The translations under genes and the position numbers were made by a program. Source: JBEINZ01 sp040377825 (lineage in GTDB: Bacteria > Pseudomonadota > Alphaproteobacteria > Rhizobiales > Ancalomicrobiaceae). From it: a stretch of DNA of 13,834 nt. The stretch is taken from NCBI GenBank assembly GCA_040377825.1, contig JBEINZ010000055.1, positions 1-13,834 on the forward strand. The letters run 5' to 3'. Every line of letters starts with the position of its first letter. Position 1 is the first letter of the stretch. Positions 12,523-13,834 of this stretch are shown here, piece after piece. The notes under the pieces are model-generated. The model saw only the letters and a list, made by a program, of their open reading frames with translations, made no database searches and was not told where the DNA came from.

Positions 12523-13179
12523 ATGCGAGCTCCCGTCGGACATCCCGCGACCGGAAGGCGATCCGCGCGCCACGCGCTGCCAATCGCCTTGTTGACGGTG
12601 TTGATTTTGATTTCCATCGGCGCAACCGTCCTGTGGCGCGCCGGCCATCGGACACCACAACCGGCCTTCGTCGCCCGCGCGCCAGAGCCCCCCGTACCAA
12701 AACCCGCGCCAATGCGCGAATTCGCCCGTTTCGACGTCTTCTCCGCGCCCATCCTCGAGCCCCGCCCGATCCAGACGCCGCTCAGGCTTTCCCCGCCCTT
12801 CGATGTCGTCGATGCGACGACGTTCCAATCCGGCGACACGCGCATCGTGCTGACCGACATATCCGGCCTGTCGCGCAACGCGGTATGCCTAGATGAGGCC
12901 GGGCTGCGCTTTGCCTGCGGGCTCATGGGCCGCGCCTCACTCGCCAATTTCCTGCGCTCGAACACGATCACATGCGTGCCGCGCTTTGAAATCGGCGTAA
13001 GCAAGGCCACGCGATCGACGTGCTATCTGGCCGGAACCGATCTTTCCGAATTCCAAATCCGCGCGGGCTTCGCGATGCCGACGGATCGGACATCCGCGCG
13101 CTACCGCGAAGCGGTTGCCATCGCCGAAAGCGAGCGGTCGGGCGCGTGGAACGGCCGCTGGGCCATCGCCCCCCAATGA
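12523..13179 (+). CDS. Membrane-anchored thermonuclease-fold (SNase-like) protein, probably without nuclease activity
   Basis: This 218-residue protein has a basic N-terminus, one membrane segment at about 19-38 (LPIALLTVLILISIGATVLW) and a Pro-rich linker at about 45-65. A C-terminal domain of about 120 residues follows the staphylococcal nuclease pattern: FDVVDATTFQSGDTRIVLTDI, CGLMGRASLANFLRSNTITC, and FAMPTDRTSARYREAVAIAE, ending GAWNGRW. The final Arg-Tyr-X-X-Ala and GxWxGxW elements are typical of rhizobial thermonuclease-family proteins. The usual catalytic Asp-Ala-Pro-Glu segment reads DISGLSRNA, so the active site looks lost. Four Cys (122, 132, 151, 167) could form disulfides in the periplasm. 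The ATG at 12523 gives a clean signal-anchor; a TTG at 12499 would add eight residues. A CtrA box lies 47 bases upstream. The stop is 3 bases from that of the convergent aminotransferase. Confidence 0.65.
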   Translation: MRAPVGHPATGRRSARHALPIALLTVLILISIGATVLWRAGHRTPQPAFVARAPEPPVPKPAPMREFARFDVFSAPILEPRPIQTPLRLSPPFDVVDATTFQSGDTRIVLTDISGLSRNAVCLDEAGLRFACGLMGRASLANFLRSNTITCVPRFEIGVSKATRSTCYLAGTDLSEFQIRAGFAMPTDRTSARYREAVAIAESERSGAWNGRWAIAPQ

Positions 13180-13182
13180 CGC

Positions 13183-13834
13183 TCACGCATGCGCGAAATC
13201 CCAGTAAAGCCGCCGCGCGAGATGATAGGCCGGTCCGGGCTGCAGGTCGCGGTCCTCCACGCGGGTGATCGGCACGACCTTGGAATAATTGCCCGATGAG
13301 AATAGCTCGTCCGCGGCGCAGATTTCCGAATAGGAGACCGCCCGCTCCACGACCGTCCGTCCCGCCCCGCGCAACAGATCGATCACGCGGCCGCGCGTGA
13401 TGCCGGCGAGGAACGTGCCGTTGGCCGCCGGCGTGAAGATCACGCCGTCCTTTACCGCGAAGAGATTGGCGGTCGCCAGTTCGGCGACATTGCCGAGCAT
13501 ATCGCGGACGACGGCATTGTCGAAGCCGCGGCCGCGCGCTTCCATCACCGCGCGCGCATTGTTGGGGTAGAGGCAACCGGCCTTGGCATCGAGCGGCATG
13601 GTCTCCTGCGTCGGCCGTCGAAACGGCGAGAGCGTGACGGAGAAGCCGTTCGGCGGCGGCATCGGCGATTCATAGATGCAAAGACAGAAGCGCGTGGTGG
13701 CCGGATCGGAAGGCACCGACATGTAGCCGCCCTGCTCCGCCCAATACATCGGCCGGATATAGAGCGCCGCGTCGCGGTCGAAGAGGCGGATGCCCTCGCG
13801 CGCGAGCTCTTCAATGGCTTCGGGCTTCATGGTA
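13183..13834 (-). CDS. ilvE: Branched-chain amino acid aminotransferase, N-terminus beyond window edge
   Basis: At least 215 residues of a class IV PLP aminotransferase are visible. Key stretches are AALYIRPMYWAEQGGYM, RFCLCIYESPMPPP, DAKAGCLYPNN, DMLGNVAELATANLF, NGTFLAGITRGRVIDLL and SGNYSKVVPITR. The Lys in AKAGCLYPNN is the expected Schiff-base lysine for pyridoxal phosphate, and the Glu in NVAELATAN matches the cofactor-ring contact. The enzyme transfers the amino group between glutamate and the keto acids of Leu, Ile and Val in the cytosol. Family members are about 290-300 residues, so roughly 80 N-terminal residues lie beyond 13834. The Met at 13830 is internal, not a start. The gene converges with the nuclease-fold gene at a 3-base gap and no terminator is visible. 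Confidence 0.88.
   Translation of the reverse strand, partial: TMKPEAIEELAREGIRLFDRDAALYIRPMYWAEQGGYMSVPSDPATTRFCLCIYESPMPPPNGFSVTLSPFRRPTQETMPLDAKAGCLYPNNARAVMEARGRGFDNAVVRDMLGNVAELATANLFAVKDGVIFTPAANGTFLAGITRGRVIDLLRGAGRTVVERAVSYSEICAADELFSSGNYSKVVPITRVEDRDLQPGPAYHLARRLYWDFAHA

Noticed and set aside
1..13834. CRISPR array, prophage, transposase, toxin-antitoxin or defence island
   Set aside because: No regularly spaced repeats, integrase, transposase or known defence genes were seen on either strand.

Overview
This window is two unrelated DNAs joined end to end. Bases 1 to about 1085 look like the end of a ciliate macronuclear nanochromosome. It opens with a 20-base C4A4 telomere. One reading frame then runs about 1 kb with 15 in-frame TAA/TAG codons and no TGA, so TAA and TAG are read as glutamine. 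That pairing fits spirotrichs of the Oxytricha/Stylonychia/Halteria kind and not Euplotes, which reads TGA as Cys and stops at TAA/TAG. The frame encodes the N-terminal part of a divergent protein kinase and breaks just after the catalytic-loop HRD motif. From about 1085 onward the DNA is GC-rich with bacterial gene structure. The simplest reading is a chimeric contig (ciliate plus an associated, food or symbiont bacterium); a real integration cannot be excluded from sequence alone.

The bacterial part fits an alphaproteobacterium, probably Hyphomicrobiales (Rhizobiales). Signs are a MucR/Ros regulator, DUF1491 and DUF2336 genes, two perfect CtrA-type boxes (TTAA-N7-TTAAC) and REP-like elements. 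I cannot name a genus.

Layout: the C-terminal end of a sensor histidine kinase, a membrane-anchored peptidoglycan-binding protein and a DUF1491 protein run on the plus strand (1085-2706). A DUF2336 protein lies on the minus strand (2841-4079). A divergent intergenic region with a CtrA box precedes a 62-aa protein and a predicted lipoprotein (4329-5354). Next come the decayed C-terminal end of a molybdopterin hydroxylase large subunit (about 5385-5606) and an ETHE1-like metallo-beta-lactamase-fold persulfide dioxygenase (5822-6721). A mucR gene with a clear terminator is on the minus strand (6885-7304), followed by a roughly 500-base gene-free stretch. Then an S9 oligopeptidase B-like enzyme (7804-9918) and an M24/creatinase-like protein without the usual metal ligands (9986-11407), and a convergent sodB (11584-12318). 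sodB appears to have two starts, one with a Tat signal and one cytosolic. The end holds a CtrA-box-preceded, membrane-anchored nuclease-fold protein (12523-13179) and, convergent with it, a partial branched-chain aminotransferase cut by the window edge.

The genes do not form one pathway. Envelope or cell-cycle-linked genes (sensor kinase, peptidoglycan-binding protein, lipoprotein, anchored nuclease fold, CtrA boxes) are mixed with stress and housekeeping enzymes. No phage, CRISPR array, transposase, tRNA or rRNA was seen. The most notable points are the cross-kingdom junction, the dual-start sodB, the paired CtrA boxes, and three proteins (ciliate kinase, MucR, M24) with altered key residues.
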